In this document: one piece after another, positions 24,760 to 36,808 of the stretch
Position numbering within the stretch: position 1 is the first letter of the stretch
How the letters are laid out: every line of letters starts with the position of its first letter
Assembly: GCA_964058805.1 (NCBI GenBank)
Contig: CAXKVV010002171.1
Location: forward strand, 186,001-250,000
Source of the DNA: Schoenoplectus triqueter
Taxonomy: Eukaryota; Streptophyta; Magnoliopsida; Poales; Cyperaceae
Length of the DNA stretch: 64,000 nt
Reading direction: 5' to 3'
Translations under genes and position numbers: made by a program
The notes under the pieces: model-generated
What the model saw: only the letters and a program-made list of their open reading frames with translations
What the model was told of the DNA's origin: nothing
The model's database searches: none

Positions 24760-27610
24760 ACTAAGAAAACGAGACCCGACGCACTCGGTACCTTTGAAAT
24801 CGAGACCGGGCACGCAAAACATGAAAACGGGACACGACGCCCTCGGTACCGCCGAAAACGAGTCCGGGCGCGCAAAACATGAAAATGGGACCCGTCGCCC
24901 TCTGTACCTCCGAAACCAAGTCCGGGCGCGCAAAACATGAAGACGGGACCCGACGCTCTTGGTACCTCCGAAACCGAGTCCGAGCGCGCAAAACATGAAA
25001 ACGGGTCCCGACGCCCTCGGTACCGCCGAAACCGAGTCCGGGCGCGCAAAACATGAAGACGAGACCCGACGCCCTCGGCGCGCCGAAAACGAGTCCGCGA
25101 GCGCAAAACATGAAAACGGGTCTCGACGCCATCGGTACCGCCGAAAACGTGTCCGGGGGCACAAGACATGAAAACGGGACCCGACTTCCTCGGAACCGCC
25201 GAAAACAAGTCCGGGAGCGCAAAACATGAAAACGGGACCCGACGCCCTCGGTACCGCCGAAAACATGTCCGGGAGCGCAAAACATGAAAACGGGACCCGA
25301 CGCCCTCGGTACCGCCGAAAACAAGTCCGGGAGCGCAAAACATGAAAACGGGACCCGAAGCCCTCGGTACCGCCGAAAACGATTCCGGGAGCGCAAAACA
25401 TGAAAACGGGACCCGACGCTCTCGGTACCGCCGAAACCGAGTCCGGGCGCGCAAAACATGAAAACGGGTCCCGACGCCCTCGGTACCGCCGAAACCGAGT
25501 CCGGGCGCGCAATACATGAAGAAAAACATGAAAACGGTTCCCGACGCCCTCGGTACCGCCGAAAACGATTCCGGGGGCACAAGACATGAAAACGGGACCC
25601 GACTTCCTCGGTACCGCCGAAAACAAGTCCGGGAGCGCAAAACATGAAATTGGGTACCGACTCCCTCGGTACGGCCGAAAATGAGTCCTGGAGCGCAAAA
25701 CATGAAAACGGGACCCGACGCCCTCGGTACTGCCGAAACCGAGTCCGAGAGCGCAAAACATGAAAACGGGTAACGACGCCATCGGTACCGCCGAAAACGA
25801 GTCCGGGAGCGCACAACATCAAAACGGGACCCGACGCCCACGGTACCGCCGAAAACGAGTCCGGGAGCGCAAAACATGAAAACAGGACCCGACGCCCTCG
25901 GTACGGCCGAAACCGAGTGCGGGAGCGAAAAACATGAAAACGGGACCCGACGCCATCGGTACGGCCGAAAACGAGTCCGAGAGCGCAAAACATGAAAACG
26001 GGTCCCGACGCCATCGGTACCGCCGAAAACGAGTCCGGGAGCGCAAAACATGAAAACGGACCCTACGCCCTCAGTACCGCCGAAACCGAGTCCGGGCGCG
26101 CAAAACATGAAAACGGGACACGACTCCCTCGGTACCGCCGAAACCGAGTTCGGGCGCGCAAAACATGACAACGGGACCTGACGCCCTCGGTACCTCCGAA
26201 ATCGAGTATGAGAGCGCACAACATGAAAACTGGTCCCGACGCCATCGGTACCGCCGAAAACGAGTCAGGGAGCGCAAAACATGAAAACGGGACCCGACGC
26301 CCTCGGTACCACCCAAAACGAGTCCGGGAGCGCAAAACATGAAAACGGGACCCGACGCTCTCGGTACCGCCGAAACCGAGTCCGGGCGCGCAAAACATGA
26401 AAACGGGACATGACTCCCTCGGTACCACCGAAACCGGGTCCGGGCGCGCAAAACATGAAAACGGGTCCCGACGCCCTCGGTACCGGCGAAACCAAGTTCG
26501 GGCGCGCAAAACATGAAAACGAGACCCGACGCCCTCGGCGCCGTCGAAAACGAGTCCGCGAGCGCAAAACATGAAAACGGGTCTCGACGCCATCGGTACC
26601 GCCGAAAACGTGTCAGGGAGCACAAAACATGAAAACGAGACCCGACGCCCTCGGTACCGCCGAAAACAAGTCCGGGAGCGCAAAGCATGAAAACGGGTAC
26701 CGACGCCCTCGGTACCGCCGAAAACAAGTCCGGGAGCGCAAAACATGAAAACGGGACCCGACGTCCTCGGTACGGCCGAAACCGAGTCCGGGAGCGCAAA
26801 ACATGAAAACGGGACCCGACGCCCTCGGTACCGCCGAAAACGATTCCGGGAGCGCAAAACATGAAAACGGGACCCGACGCCGTCGGTACCGCCGAAACCC
26901 AGTCCGAGAGCGCAAAACATGAAAACGGGACCCGACGCCCTCGGCGCCGCCGAAACCGAGTCCGGGAGCGCAAAACAAGAAATCGGGACCCGACGCCATC
27001 GGTACCGTCGAAAATGAGTCGGGGAGCGCAAAACATGAAAACGGGACCGGACGCCCTCGGTACCGCCGAAACCGAGTCCGGGAGCGCAAAACATGAAAAC
27101 GGGTCCCGACGCCCTCGGTACCGCCGAAAAAGAGTCCAGGCGCGCAAAACATGAAAACGGGACACGACGCCCACGGTACCGCTGAAACCGAGTTCGGGCG
27201 CGCCAAACATGACAACGGGACCTGACGCCCTCGGTACCTCCGAAATCGAGTATGAGAGCGCACAACATGAAAACGGGTCCCGACGCCATCGGTACCGCCG
27301 AAAACGAGTCAGGGAGCGCAAAACATGAAAACGGGACCCGACGCCCTCGGTACCGCCCAAAACGAGTCCGGGAGCGCAAAACATGAAAACGGGACCCGAC
27401 GCTCTCGGTACCGCCGAAACCGAGTCCGGGCGCGCAAAACATGAAAACGGGACATGACTCCTCGGTACCACCGAAACCGGGTCCGGGCGCGCAAAACATG
27501 AAAATGGGTCCCGACGCCATCGGTACCGGCGAAACCGAGTCCGGGCGCGCAAAATGTGAAAATGGGACCCGACGCCCTCGGTACCGCCGAAAACGAGTTC
27601 GAGCGCCCAA
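24760..27610. repeat. ACTAAG-family higher-order unit, 2,851 bp
   Basis: The unit is defined here from one ACTAAG marker to the next. Order: GGGACCCGTCGCC, GAAGACGAG with GGCGCGCCG, GTCCGGGGGCACAAGACATG, GAAAACATG and GAAAACAAG runs, the 12-bp insertion (25,518-25,529), the GAAATTGGGTACC module, a CCCACGGTACC monomer, GGACCCTACGCCCTC, GACAACGGGACCTGACG, GAGTATGAGAGC, and GGGACATGACTCC before the next marker. This order is the template for the following units. Confidence 0.85.
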
Positions 27611-30197
27611 ACTAAGAAAACGAGACCCGACGCACTCGGTACCTTCGAAATCGAGACCGGGCACGCAAAACATGAAAACGGGACACGACGCCCTCGGTAC
27701 CGCCGAAAACGAGTCCGGGCGCGCAAAACATGAAAATGGGACCCGTCGCCCTCTGTACCTCCGAAACCGAGTCCGGGTGCGCAAAACATGAAGACGGGAC
27801 CCGACGCTCTCGGTACCGCCGAAACCGAGTCCGAGCGCGCAAAACATGAAAACGAGTCCCGACGCCCTCGGTACCGCCGAAACCGAGTCCGGGCGCGCAA
27901 AACATGAAGACGAGACCCGACGCCCTCGGCGCGCCGAAAACGAGTCCGCGAGCGCAAAACATGAAAACGGGTCTCGACGCCATCGGTACCGCCGAAAACG
28001 TGTCCGGGGGCACAAGACATGAAAACGAGACCCGACTTCCTCGGAACCGCCGAAAACAAGTCCGGTAGCGCAAAACAAGAAAACGGGACCCGACGCCCCC
28101 GGTACCGCCGAAAACATGTCCGGGAGTGCAAAACATGAAAACGGGACCCGACGCCCTCGGTACCGCCGAAAACAAGTCCGGGAGCGCAAAACATGAAAAC
28201 GGGACCAGACGCCCTCGGTACCGCCGAAAACATGTCCGGGAGTGCAAAACATGAAAACGGGACCCGACGCCCTCGGTACCGCCGAAAACAAGTCCGGGAG
28301 CGCAAAACATGAAAACGGGACCCGACGCCCTCGGTACCGCCGAAAACGATTCCGGGAGCGCAAAACATGAAAACGGGACCCGACGCTCTCGGTACCGCCG
28401 AAACCGAGTCCGGGCGCGCAAAACATGAAAACGGGTCCCGACGCCCTCGGTACCGCCGAAACCGAGTCCGGGCGCGCAAAACATGAAGAAAAACATGAAA
28501 ACGGGTCCCGACGCCCTCAGTACCGCCGAAAACGATTCCGGGGGCACAAGACATGAAAACGGGACCCGACTTCCTCGGTACCGCCGAAAACAAGTTCGGG
28601 TGCGCAAAACATGAAATTGGGTACCGACTCCCTCGGTACCGCCGAAAATGAGTCCTGGAGCGCAAAACATGAAAACGGGACCCGACGCCCTCGGTACTGC
28701 CGAAACCGAGTCCGAGAGCGCTAAACATGAAAACGGGTAACGACGCCATCGGTACCGCCGAAAACGAGTCCGGGAGCGCACAACATCAAAACGGGACCCG
28801 ACGCCCACGGTACCGCCGAAAACGAGTCCGGGAGCGCAAAACATGAAAACAGGACCCGACGCCCTCGGTACGGCCGAAACCGAGTGCGGGAGCGAAAAAC
28901 ATGAAAACGGGACCCGACGCCCTCGGTACGGCCGAAAACGAGTCCGAGAGCGCAAAACATGAAAACGGGTCCCGACGCCATCGGTACCGCCGAAAACGAG
29001 TCCGGGAGCGCAAAACATGAAAACGGACCCTACGCCCTCAGTACCGTCGAAACCGAGTCCGGGCGCGCAAAACATGAAAACGGGACACGACTCCCTCGGT
29101 ACCGCCGAAACCGAGTTCGGGCGCGCAAAACATGACAACGGGACCTGACGCCCTCGGTACCTCCGAAATCGAGTATGAGAGCGCACAACATGAAAACGGG
29201 TCCCGACGCCATCGGTACCGCCGAAAACGAGTCAGGGAGCGCAAAACATGAAACGGGACCCGACGCCCTCGGTACCACCCAAAACGAGTCCGGGAGCGCA
29301 AAACATGAAAACGGGACCCGACGCTCTCGGTACCGCCGAAACCGAGTCCGGGCGCGCAAAACATGAAAACGGGACCCGACGCCCTCGGTACCGCCGAAAA
29401 CGATTCCGGGAGCGCAAAACATGAAAACGGGACCCGACGCCGTCGGTACCGCCGAAACCCAGTCCGAGAGCACAAAACATGAAAACGGGACCCGACGCCC
29501 TCGGCGCCGCCGAAACCGAGTCCGGGAGCGCAAAACAAGAAATCGGGACCCGACGCCATCGGTACAGTCGAAAATGAGTCGGGGAGCGCAAAACATGAAA
29601 ACGGGACCGGACGCCCTCGGTACCACCGAAACCGAGTCCGGGGGCGCAAAACATGAAAACAGGTCCCGACGCCCTCGGTACCGCCGAAAAAGAGTCCGGG
29701 CGCGCAAAACATGAAAACGGGACACGACGCCCACGGTACCGCCGAAACCGAGTTCGGGCGCGCAAAACATGACAACGGGACCTGACGCCCTCGGTACCTC
29801 CGAAATCGAGTATGAGAGCGCACAACATGAAAACGGGTCCCGACGCCATCGGTACCGCCGAAAACGAGTCAGGGAGCGCAAAACATGAAAACGGGACCCG
29901 ACGCCCTCGGTACCGCCCAAAACGAGTCCGGGAGCGCAAAACATGAAAACGGGACCCGACGCTCTCGGTACCGCCGAAACCGAGTCCGGGCGCGCAAAAC
30001 ATGAAAACGGGACATGACTCCTCGGTACCACCGAAACCGGGTCCGGGCGCGCAAAACATGAAAATGGGTCCCGACGCCCTCGGTACCGGCGAAACCGAGT
30101 CCGGGCGCGCAAAATGTGAAAATGGGACCCGACGCCCTCGGTACCGCCGAAAACGAGTTCGAGCGCCCCAACTAAGAAAACGAGTTCGAGCGCCCAA
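27611..30197. repeat. ACTAAG-family higher-order unit, 2,587 bp
   Basis: This has the same monomer order as the preceding unit, with the 12-bp insertion at 28,485-28,496. Many landmarks recur 2,586 bp later (for example 28,786 and 31,372). It ends in a 27-bp local duplication that gives two ACTAAG copies at 30,171 and 30,198. Confidence 0.85.
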
Positions 30198-30205
30198 ACT
30201 AAGAA
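30160..30205. repeat. 27-bp internal duplication within one monomer
   Basis: The segment GAAAACGAGTTCGAGCGCCC plus AACTAA is present twice in a row, placing ACTAAG at 30,171 and again at 30,198 and making an 85-bp monomer. The other ACTAAG sites lack it. Its presence in only one unit dates it after the amplification of the surrounding units. Confidence 0.9.
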
Positions 30206-32756
30206 AACGAGACCCGACGCACTCGGTACCTTCGAAATCGAGACCGGGCACGCAAAACATGAAAACGGGACACGACGCCCTCGGTACCGCCGAAAACGAG
30301 TCCGGGCGCGCAAAACATGAAAATGGGACCCGTCGCCCTCTGTACCTCCGAAACCGAGTTCGGGTGCGCAAAACATGAAGACGGACCCGACGCTCTCGGT
30401 ACCGCCGAAACCGAGTCCGAGCGCGCAAAACATGAAAACGGGTCCCGACGCCCTCGGTACCGCCGAAACCGAGTCCGGGCGCGCAAAACATGAAGACGAG
30501 ACCCGACGCCCTCGGCGCGCCGAAAACGAGTCCGCGAGCGCAAAACATGAAAACGGGTCTCGACGCCATCGGTACCGCCGAAAACGTGTCCGGGGGCACA
30601 AGACATGAAAACGAGACCCGACTTCCTCGGAACCGCCGAAAACAAGTCCGGGAGCGCAAAACATGAAAACGGGACCCGACGCCCTCGGTACCGCCGAAAA
30701 CATGTCCGGGAGTGCAAAACATGAAAACGGGACCCGACGCCCTCGGTACCGCCGAAAACAAGTCCGGGAGCGCAAAACATGAAAACGGGACCAGACGCCC
30801 TCGGTACCGCCGAAAACATGTCCGGGAGGGCAAAACATGAAAACGGGACCCGACGCCCTCGGTACCGCCGAAAACAAGTCCGGGAGCGCAAAACATGAAA
30901 ACGGGACCCGACGCCCTCGGTACCGCCGAAAACGATTCCGGGAGCGCAAAACATGAAAACGGGACCCGACGCTCTCGGTACCGCCGAAACCGAGTCCGGG
31001 CGCGCAAAACATGAAAACGGGTCCCGACGCCCTCGGTACCGCCGAAACCGAGTCCGGGCGCGCAAAACATGAAGAAAAACATGAAAACGGGTCCCGACGC
31101 CCTCAGTACCGCCGAAAACGATTCCGGGGGCACAAGACATGAAAACGGGACCCGACTTCCTCGGTACCGCCGAAAACAAGTTCGGGTGCGCAAAACATGA
31201 AATTGGGTACCGACTCCCTCGGTACCGCCGAAAATGAGTCCTGGAGCGCAAAACATGAAAACGGGACCCGACGCCCTCGGTACTGCCGAAACCGAGTCCG
31301 AGAGCGCTAAACATGAAAACGGGTAACGACGCCATCGGTACCGCCGAAAACGAGTCCGGGAGCGCACAACATCAAAACGGGACCCGACGCCCACGGTACC
31401 GCCGAAAACGAGTCCGGGAGCGCAAAACATGAAAACAGGACCCGACGCCCTCGGTACGGCCGAAACCGAGTGCGGGAGCGAAAAACATGAAAACGGGACC
31501 CGACGCCCTCGGTACGGCCGAAAACGAGTCCGAGAGCGCAAAACATGAAAACGGGTCCCGACGCCATCGGTACCGCCGAAAACGAGTCCGGGAGCGCAAA
31601 ACATGAAAACGGACCCTACGCCCTCAGTACCGTCGAAACCGAGTCCGGGCGCGCAAAACATGAAAACGGGACACGACTCCCTCGGTACCGTCGAAACCGA
31701 GTTCGGGCGCGCAAAACATGACAACGGGACCTGACGCCCTCGGTACCTCCGAAATCGAGTATGAGAGCGCACAACATGAAAACGGGTCCCGACGCCATCG
31801 GTACCGCCGAAAACGAGTCAGGGAGCGCAAAACATGAAACGGGACCCGACGCCCTCGGTACCACCCAAAACGAGTCCGGGAGCGCAAAACATGAAAACGG
31901 GACCCGACGCTCTCGGTACCGCCGAAACCGAGTCCGGGCGCGCAAAACATGAAAACGGGACCCGACGCCCTCGGTACCGCCGAAAACGATTCCGGGAGCG
32001 CAAAACATGAAAACGGGACCCGACGCCGTCGGTACCGCCGAAACCCAGTCCGAGAGCACAAAACATGAAAACGGGACCCGACGCCCTCGGCGCCGCCGAA
32101 ACCGAGTCCGGGAGCGCAAAACAAGAAATCGGGACCCGACGCCATCGGTACAGTCGAAAATGAGTCGGGGAGCGCAAAACATGAAAACGGGACCGGACGC
32201 CCTCGGTACCGCCGAAACCGAGTCCGGGGGCGCAAAACATGAAAACGGGTCCCGACGCCCTCGGTACCGCCGAAAAAGAGTCCGGGCGCGCAAAACATGA
32301 AAACGGGACACGACGCCCACGGTACCGCCGAAACCGAGTTCGGGCGCGCAAAACATGACAACGGGACCTGACGCCCTCGGTACCTCCGAAATCGAGTATG
32401 AGAACGCACAACATGAAAACGGGTCCCGACGCCATCGGTACCGCCGAAAACGAGTCAGGGAGCGCAAAACATGAAAACGGGACCCGACGCCCTCGGTACC
32501 GCCCAAAACGAGTCCGGGAGCGCAAAACATGAAAACGGGACCCGACGCTCTCGGTACCGCCGAAACCGTGTCCGGGCGCGCAAAACATGAAAACGGGACA
32601 TGACTCCTCGGTACCACCGAAACCGGGTCCGGGCGCGCAAAACATGAAAATGGGTCCCGACGCCCTCGGTACCGGCGAAACCGAGTCCGGGCGCGCAAAA
32701 CGTGAAAATGGAACCCGACGCCCTCGGTTCCGCCGAAAACGAGTTCGAGCGCCCAA
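30198..32756. repeat. ACTAAG-family higher-order unit, 2,559 bp
   Basis: This is the same unit type, with the 12-bp insertion at 31,071-31,082. A one-base deletion variant (ACATGAAACGGG, three A instead of four) at about 31,836 also occurs at about 29,250, 33,457 and 41,228. The second half overlaps the start of the 1,621-bp and 7,771-bp duplications. Confidence 0.85.
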
Positions 32757-33011
32757 ACTAAGAAAACGAGACCCGACGCACTCGGTACCTTCGAAATCGA
32801 GACCGGGCACGCAAAACATGAAAACGGGACACGACGCCCTCGGTACCGCCGAAAACGAGTCCGGGCGCGCAAAACATGAAAATGGGACCCGTCGCCCTCT
32901 GTACCTCCGAAACCGAGTCCGGGCGCGCAAAACATGAAGACGGGACCCGACGCTCTCGGTACCGCCGAAACCGAGTCCGAGCGCGCAAAACATGAAAACG
33001 GGTCCCGACGC
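31391..33011. repeat. 1,621-bp tandem duplication, copy 1
   Basis: This is 28 monomers minus 3 bp. The marker at 32,757 recurs at 34,378, and GACAACGGGACCTGACG and GAGTATGAGAGC monomers recur at the same offset. The join at about 33,012 lies in a plain CGGTACCGCCGAAAACGAG monomer. It removes the 12-bp insertion part of the normal unit, so the unit from 32,757 to 34,377 is short. Confidence 0.88.
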
Positions 33012-34632
33012 CCTCGGTACCGCCGAAAACGAGTCCGGGAGCGCAAAACATGAAAACAGGACCCGACGCCCTCGGTACGGCCGAAACCGAGTGCGGGAGC
33101 GAAAAACATGAAAACGGGACCCGACGCCCTCGGTACGGCCGAAAACGAGTCCGAGAGCGCAAAACATGAAAACGGGTCCCGCCGCCATCGGTACCGCCGA
33201 AAACGAGTCCGGGAGCGCAAAACATGAAAACGGACCCTACGCCCTCAGTACCGTCGAAACCGAGTCCGGGCGCGCAAAACATGAAAACGGGACACGACTC
33301 CCTCGGTACCGCCGAAACCGAGTTCGGGCGCGCAAAACATGACAACGGGACCTGACGCCCTCGGTACCTCCGAAATCGAGTATGAGAGCGCACAACATGA
33401 AAACGGGTCCCGACGCCATCGGTACCGCCGAAAACGAGTCAGGGAGCGCAAAACATGAAACGGGACCCGACGCCCTCGGTACCACCCAAAACGAGTCCGG
33501 GAGCGCAAAACATGAAAACGGGACCCGACGCTCTCGGTACCGCCGAAACCGAGTCCGGGCGCGCAAAACATGAAAACGGGACCCGACGCCCTCGGTACCG
33601 CCGAAAACGATTCCGGGAGCGCAAAACATGAAAACGGGACCCGACGCCGTCGGTACCGCCGAAACCCAGTCCGAGAGCACAAAACATGAAAACGGGACCC
33701 GACGCCCTCGGCGCTGCCGAAACCGAGTCCGGGAGCGCAAAACAAGAAATCGGGACCCGACGCCATCGGTACCGTCGAAAATGAGTCGGGGAGCGCAAAA
33801 CATGAAAACGGGACCGGACGCCCTCGGTACCGCCGAAACCGAGTCCGGGGGCGCAAAACATGAAAACGGGTCCCGACGCCCTCGGTACCGCCGAAAAAGA
33901 GTCCGGGCGCGCAAAACATGAAAACGGGACACGACGCCCACGGTACCGCCGAAACCGAGTTCGGGCGCGCAAAACATGACAACGGGACCTGACGCCCTCG
34001 GTACCTCCGAAATCGAGTATGAGAGCGCACAACATGAAAACGGGTCCCGACGCCATCGGTACCGCCGAAAACGAGTCAGGGAGCGCAAAACATGAAAACG
34101 GGACCCGACGCCCTCGGTACCGCCCAAAACGAGTCCGGGAGCGCAAAACATGAAAACGGGACCCGACGCTCTCGGTACCGCCGAAACCGAGTCCGGGCGC
34201 GCAAAACATGAAAACGGGACATGACTCCTCGGTACCACCGAAACCGGGTCCGGGCGCGCAAAACATGAAAATGAGTCCCGACGCCCTCGGTACCGGCGAA
34301 ACCGAGTCCGGGCGCGCAAAACGTGAAAATGGGACCCGACGCCCTCGGTACCGCCGAAAACGAGTTCGAGCGCCCAAACTAAGAAAACGAGACCCGACGC
34401 ACTCGGTACCTTCGAAATCGAGACCGGGCACGCAAAACATGAAAACGGGACACGACGCCCTCGGTACCGCCGAAAACGAGTCCGGGCGCGCAAAACATGA
34501 AAATGGGACCCGTCGCCCTCTGTACCTCCGAAACCGAGTCCGGGCGCGCAAAACATGAAGACGGGACCCGACGCTCTTGGTACCTCTGAAACCGAGTCCG
34601 AGCGCGCAAAACATGAAAACGGGTCCCGACGC
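33012..34632. repeat. 1,621-bp tandem duplication, copy 2
   Basis: This is the second copy of 31,391-33,011, differing by single bases; for example GCTCTTGGTACCTCTG at about 34,570 where copy 1 has GCTCTCGGTACCGCCG. It is carried along whole in the 7,771-bp duplication (40,783-42,403). Confidence 0.88.
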
Positions 34633-36808
34633 CCTCGGTACCGCCGAAACCGAGTCCGGGCGCGCAAAACATGAAGACGAGACCCGACGCCCTCGGCGCG
34701 CCGAAAACGAGTCCGCGAGCGCAAAACATGAAAACGGGTCTCGACGCCATCGGTACCGCCGAAAACGTGTCCGAGGGCACAAGACATGAAAACGGGACCC
34801 GACTTCCTCGGAACCGCCGAAAACAAGTCCGGGAGCGCAAAACATGAAAACGGGACCCGACGCCCTCGGTACCGCCGAAAACATGTCCGGGAGCGCAAAA
34901 CATGAAAACGGGACCCGACGCCCTCGGTACCGCCGAAAACAAGTCCGGGAGCGCAAAACATGAAAACGGGACCCGACGCCCTCGGTACCGCCGAAAACGA
35001 TTCCGGGAGCGCAAAACATGAAAACGGGACCCGACGATCTCGGTACCGCCGAAACCGAGTCCGGGCGCGCAAAACATGAAAACGGGTCCCGACGCCCTCG
35101 GTACCGCCGAAACCGAGTCCGGGCGCGCAAAACATGAAGAAAAACATGAAAACGGGTCCCGACGCCCTCGGTACCGCCGAAAACGATTCCGGGGGCACAA
35201 GACATGAAAACGGGACCCGACTTCCTCGGTACCGCCGAAAACAAGTCCGGGAGCGCAAAACATGAAATTGGGTACCGACTCCCTCGGTACCGCCGAAAAT
35301 GAGTCCTGGAGCGCAAAACATGAAAACGGGACCCGACGCCCTCGGTACTGCCGAAACCGAGTCCGAGAGCGCAAAACATGAAAACGGGTAACGACGCCAT
35401 CGGTACCGCCGAAAACGAGTCCGGGAGCGCACAACATGAAAACGGGACCCGACGCCCACGGTACCGCCGAAAACGAGTCCGGGAGCGCAAAACATGAAAA
35501 CAGGACCCGACGCCCTCGGTACGGCCGAAACCGAGTGCGGGAGCGAAAAACATGAAAACGGGACCCGACGCCCTCGGTACGGCCGAAAACGAGTCCGAGA
35601 GCGCAAAACATGAAAACGGGTCCCGACGCCATCGGTACCGCCGAAAACGAGTCCGGGAGCGCAAAACATGAAAACGGACCCTACGCCCTCAGTACCGCCG
35701 AAACCGAGTCCGGGCGCGCAAAACATGAAAACGGGACACGACTCCCTCGGTACCGCCGAAACCGAGTTCGGGCGCGCAAAACATGACAACGGGACCTGAC
35801 GCCCTCGGTACCTCCGAAATCGAGTATGAGAGCGCACAACATGAAAACGGGTCCCGACGCCATCGGTACCGCCGAAAACGAGTCAGGGAGCGCAAAACAT
35901 GAAAACGGGACCCGACACCCTCGGTACCACCCAAAACGAGTCCGGGAGCGCAAAACATGAAAACGGGACCCGACGCTCTCGGTACCGCCGAAACCGAGTC
36001 CGGGCGCGCAAAACATGAAAACGGGACCCGACGCCCTCGGTAACGCCGAAAACGATTCCGGGAGCGCAAAACATGAAAACGGGACCCGACGCCCTCGGTA
36101 CCGCCGAAACCCAGTCCGAGAGCACAGACCCGACGCCCTCGGCGCCGCCGAAACCGAGTCCGGGAGCGCAAAACAAGAAATCGGGACCCGAAGCCATCGG
36201 TACCGCCGAAAACGTGTCAGGGAGCACAAAACATGAAAACGGGACCGGACGCCCTCGGTACCGCTGAAACCGAGTCCGGGAGCGCAAAACATGAAAACGG
36301 GTCCCGACGCCCTCGGTACCGCCGAAAATGAGTCCGGGCGCGCAAAACATGAAAACGGGACACGACGCCCACGGTACCGCCGAAACCGAGTTCGGGCGCG
36401 CAAAACATGACAACGGGACCTGACGCCCTCGGTACCTCCGAAATCGAGTATGAGAGCGCACAACATGAAAACGGGTCCCGACGCCATCGGTACCGCCGAA
36501 AACGAGTCAGGGAGCGCAAAACATGAAAACGGGACCCGACGCCCTCGGTACCGCCCAAAACGAGTCCGGGAGCGCAAAACATGAAAACGGGACCCGACGT
36601 TCTCGGTACCGCCGAAACCCAGTCCGGTTGCGCAAAACATGAAAACGGGACATGACTCCTCGGTACCACCGAAACCGGGTCCGGGCGCGCCAAACATGAA
36701 AATGGGTCCCGACGCCCTCGGTACCGGCGAAACCGAGTCCGGGCGCGCAAAACGTGAAAATGGGACCCGACGCCCTCGGTACCGCCGAAAACGAGATCGA
36801 GCGCCCAA
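34378..36808. repeat. ACTAAG-family higher-order unit, 2,431 bp (recurs at 42,149-44,579)
   Basis: The unit runs between ACTAAG markers, with the 12-bp insertion at 35,136-35,147 and a 44-bp monomer near 36,126. Compared with the 2,851-bp unit it lacks several monomers around the GGACCCTACG part. The unit and its indels recur exactly in the second 7,771-bp copy. Confidence 0.87.
36080..36160. repeat. 44-bp monomer with a 14-bp deletion (also at 43,851-43,931)
   Basis: Between GAGAGCACA and GACCCGACGCC the 14 bases carrying ACATG and the second A tract are missing. The same deletion is 7,771 bp downstream at about 43,897, so it predates the duplication. The equivalent monomers at about 38,550 and 46,325 are full length. 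Confidence 0.9.
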
